From assembly GCA_964490895.1 (NCBI GenBank), contig CAZBEI010000059.1:1-21299 (forward strand): DNA of 21,299 nucleotides, read 5' to 3'. The notes beneath the pieces are model-generated. The model saw nothing but the letters and a program-made list of their open reading frames with translations, ran no database searches and was not told the origin of the DNA. Shown piece by piece: positions 20,707 to 21,299 of the stretch (positions are counted from its first letter, which is position 1; every line of letters starts with the position of its first letter). Made by a program: the position numbers and the translations under genes. This DNA is from JACRAO01 sp964490895 (GTDB lineage: Bacteria; Bdellovibrionota; UBA1018).

Positions 20707-21299
20707 ATGACGAACCTTAAACACTTGTCCAATCTCGAACTCTGGAACGAAACTAAAAACCTAGTTTCTAAAGAGCGCCAGCTTACCACTCAAGTTTTGT
20801 GTCACTTAAGAGAAGTCTCTCGAAGAGGGCTTCATTTAGAAAGGGGTTATACTAATCTCTTTACTTACTGTGTTGAAGAACTGGGCTACACACCGGGATC
20901 TGCGGGAAGGAGGGTAAAAGCCATGAAGCTTCTAAAAGACCTTCCAGAAAAAGTGCAGGAAAAAGTAGAGCTAGCATTGAACGAAGGCAAAGTGTCACTG
21001 AGCAATGTGAGCACGTTGCAGTACTTTTTTGAAAAAGAAAAAAAGTATTGCCACAAAGAGTTTAGTTCAGAAGAGAAGCTGGATCTTATAACCAAACTCG
21101 AAGGTAAAACCCAAGAGGAGTGCCAGAGGATTCTTTATACAGTCAGCCAAGATCCAGAAAAAACAATGCTGCCTCAGGAAAAAGAGCGCGTTATATCTGA
21201 AACGAAAACGGAGATAAAACTGATTTTAGATCAGGAGCTTCTTCAGAAATTACAGAGAATCAAAGAACTCACTGCGCATCAAAACCCCAATCCAAGTTA
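20707..21299 (+). CDS. HNH endonuclease family protein, N-terminal part (runs off window)
   Basis: The first 197 codons of a gene cut by the window end. The sequence has the pattern I associate with the multi-copy HNH nuclease family of Bdellovibrio-like genomes: LSNLELWNETKNLVSKERQLT, REVSRRGLHLERGYTNLFTYC, VEELGYTPGSAGRRVKAMKLL and LNEGKVSLSNVSTLQYFFEKE, with a following region ILDQELLQKLQRIKELTAHQ that usually leads into the HNH motif. The catalytic motif itself is beyond the window, so the nuclease call is by recognition of the N-terminal domain only. A strong AGAGGA Shine-Dalgarno supports the ATG. Confidence 0.7.
   Translation, partial: MTNLKHLSNLELWNETKNLVSKERQLTTQVLCHLREVSRRGLHLERGYTNLFTYCVEELGYTPGSAGRRVKAMKLLKDLPEKVQEKVELALNEGKVSLSNVSTLQYFFEKEKKYCHKEFSSEEKLDLITKLEGKTQEECQRILYTVSQDPEKTMLPQEKERVISETKTEIKLILDQELLQKLQRIKELTAHQNPNPS

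Noticed and set aside
1..21299. tRNA, rRNA or CRISPR array
   Set aside because: No cloverleaf, conserved rRNA segment or regularly spaced direct repeat was seen on either strand.

Overview
The window reads as a chromosomal segment of a Gram-negative, moderately AT-rich bacterium, most likely a member of the Bdellovibrionota (predatory Bdellovibrio/Bacteriovorax relatives). This is an inference from lipid A synthesis (lpxC), lipoprotein maturation (lgt), a serine palmitoyltransferase-type gene, a RAYT-type transposase with a Lys/His-rich N-terminus, a secreted DUF3011 protein, and the start of an HNH nuclease of a type I associate with Bdellovibrio-like genomes. No rRNA, tRNA or CRISPR array was seen.

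Layout. (1) 46-5130, plus strand: murA and a HIT hydrolase (stop/start overlap), a convergent unknown gene (1669-2049, minus), then a tight run of serine palmitoyltransferase-like gene, 380-aa GNAT-like acyltransferase and ruvC. (2) 5131-8947: an accessory cassette that splits ruvC from ruvAB. It holds a toxin-first RelE/Phd pair, a minus-strand RelE-like/Xre pair with a short toxin, an S33 alpha/beta hydrolase, a 21-bp copy of that hydrolase's 3' end, and a REP-associated transposase between inverted 40-bp repeats. (3) 8953-11795, plus: ruvA, ruvB, then lpxC after its own leader. (4) 16920 down to 11792, minus: hemW, lgt, a plsY-btuF gene fusion, btuC-like permease and btuD-like ATPase, tightly packed with 4- to 20-bp overlaps except hemW/lgt. 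This run combines phospholipid, lipoprotein and haem-related genes with a cobalamin-type importer. The last gene's stop overlaps that of lpxC. (5) 16988-21299: a DUF4143-type ATPase behind a 14-bp palindrome, a secreted DUF3011 protein, an O-methyltransferase, a palindromic repeat element that supplies the end of an unknown ORF, and a partial HNH endonuclease gene.

Most striking points: the in-frame fusion of the inner-membrane acyltransferase PlsY to a BtuF-like periplasmic binding protein, joined by a signal-peptide-like segment in the topologically sensible direction; six genes whose best sigma70-type promoter puts the transcription start within about 0-6 nt of the start codon, suggesting frequent leaderless mRNAs; the ATPase palindrome covering the -10 box and the start codon; and two unrelated repeat elements (REP-like and a long palindrome).
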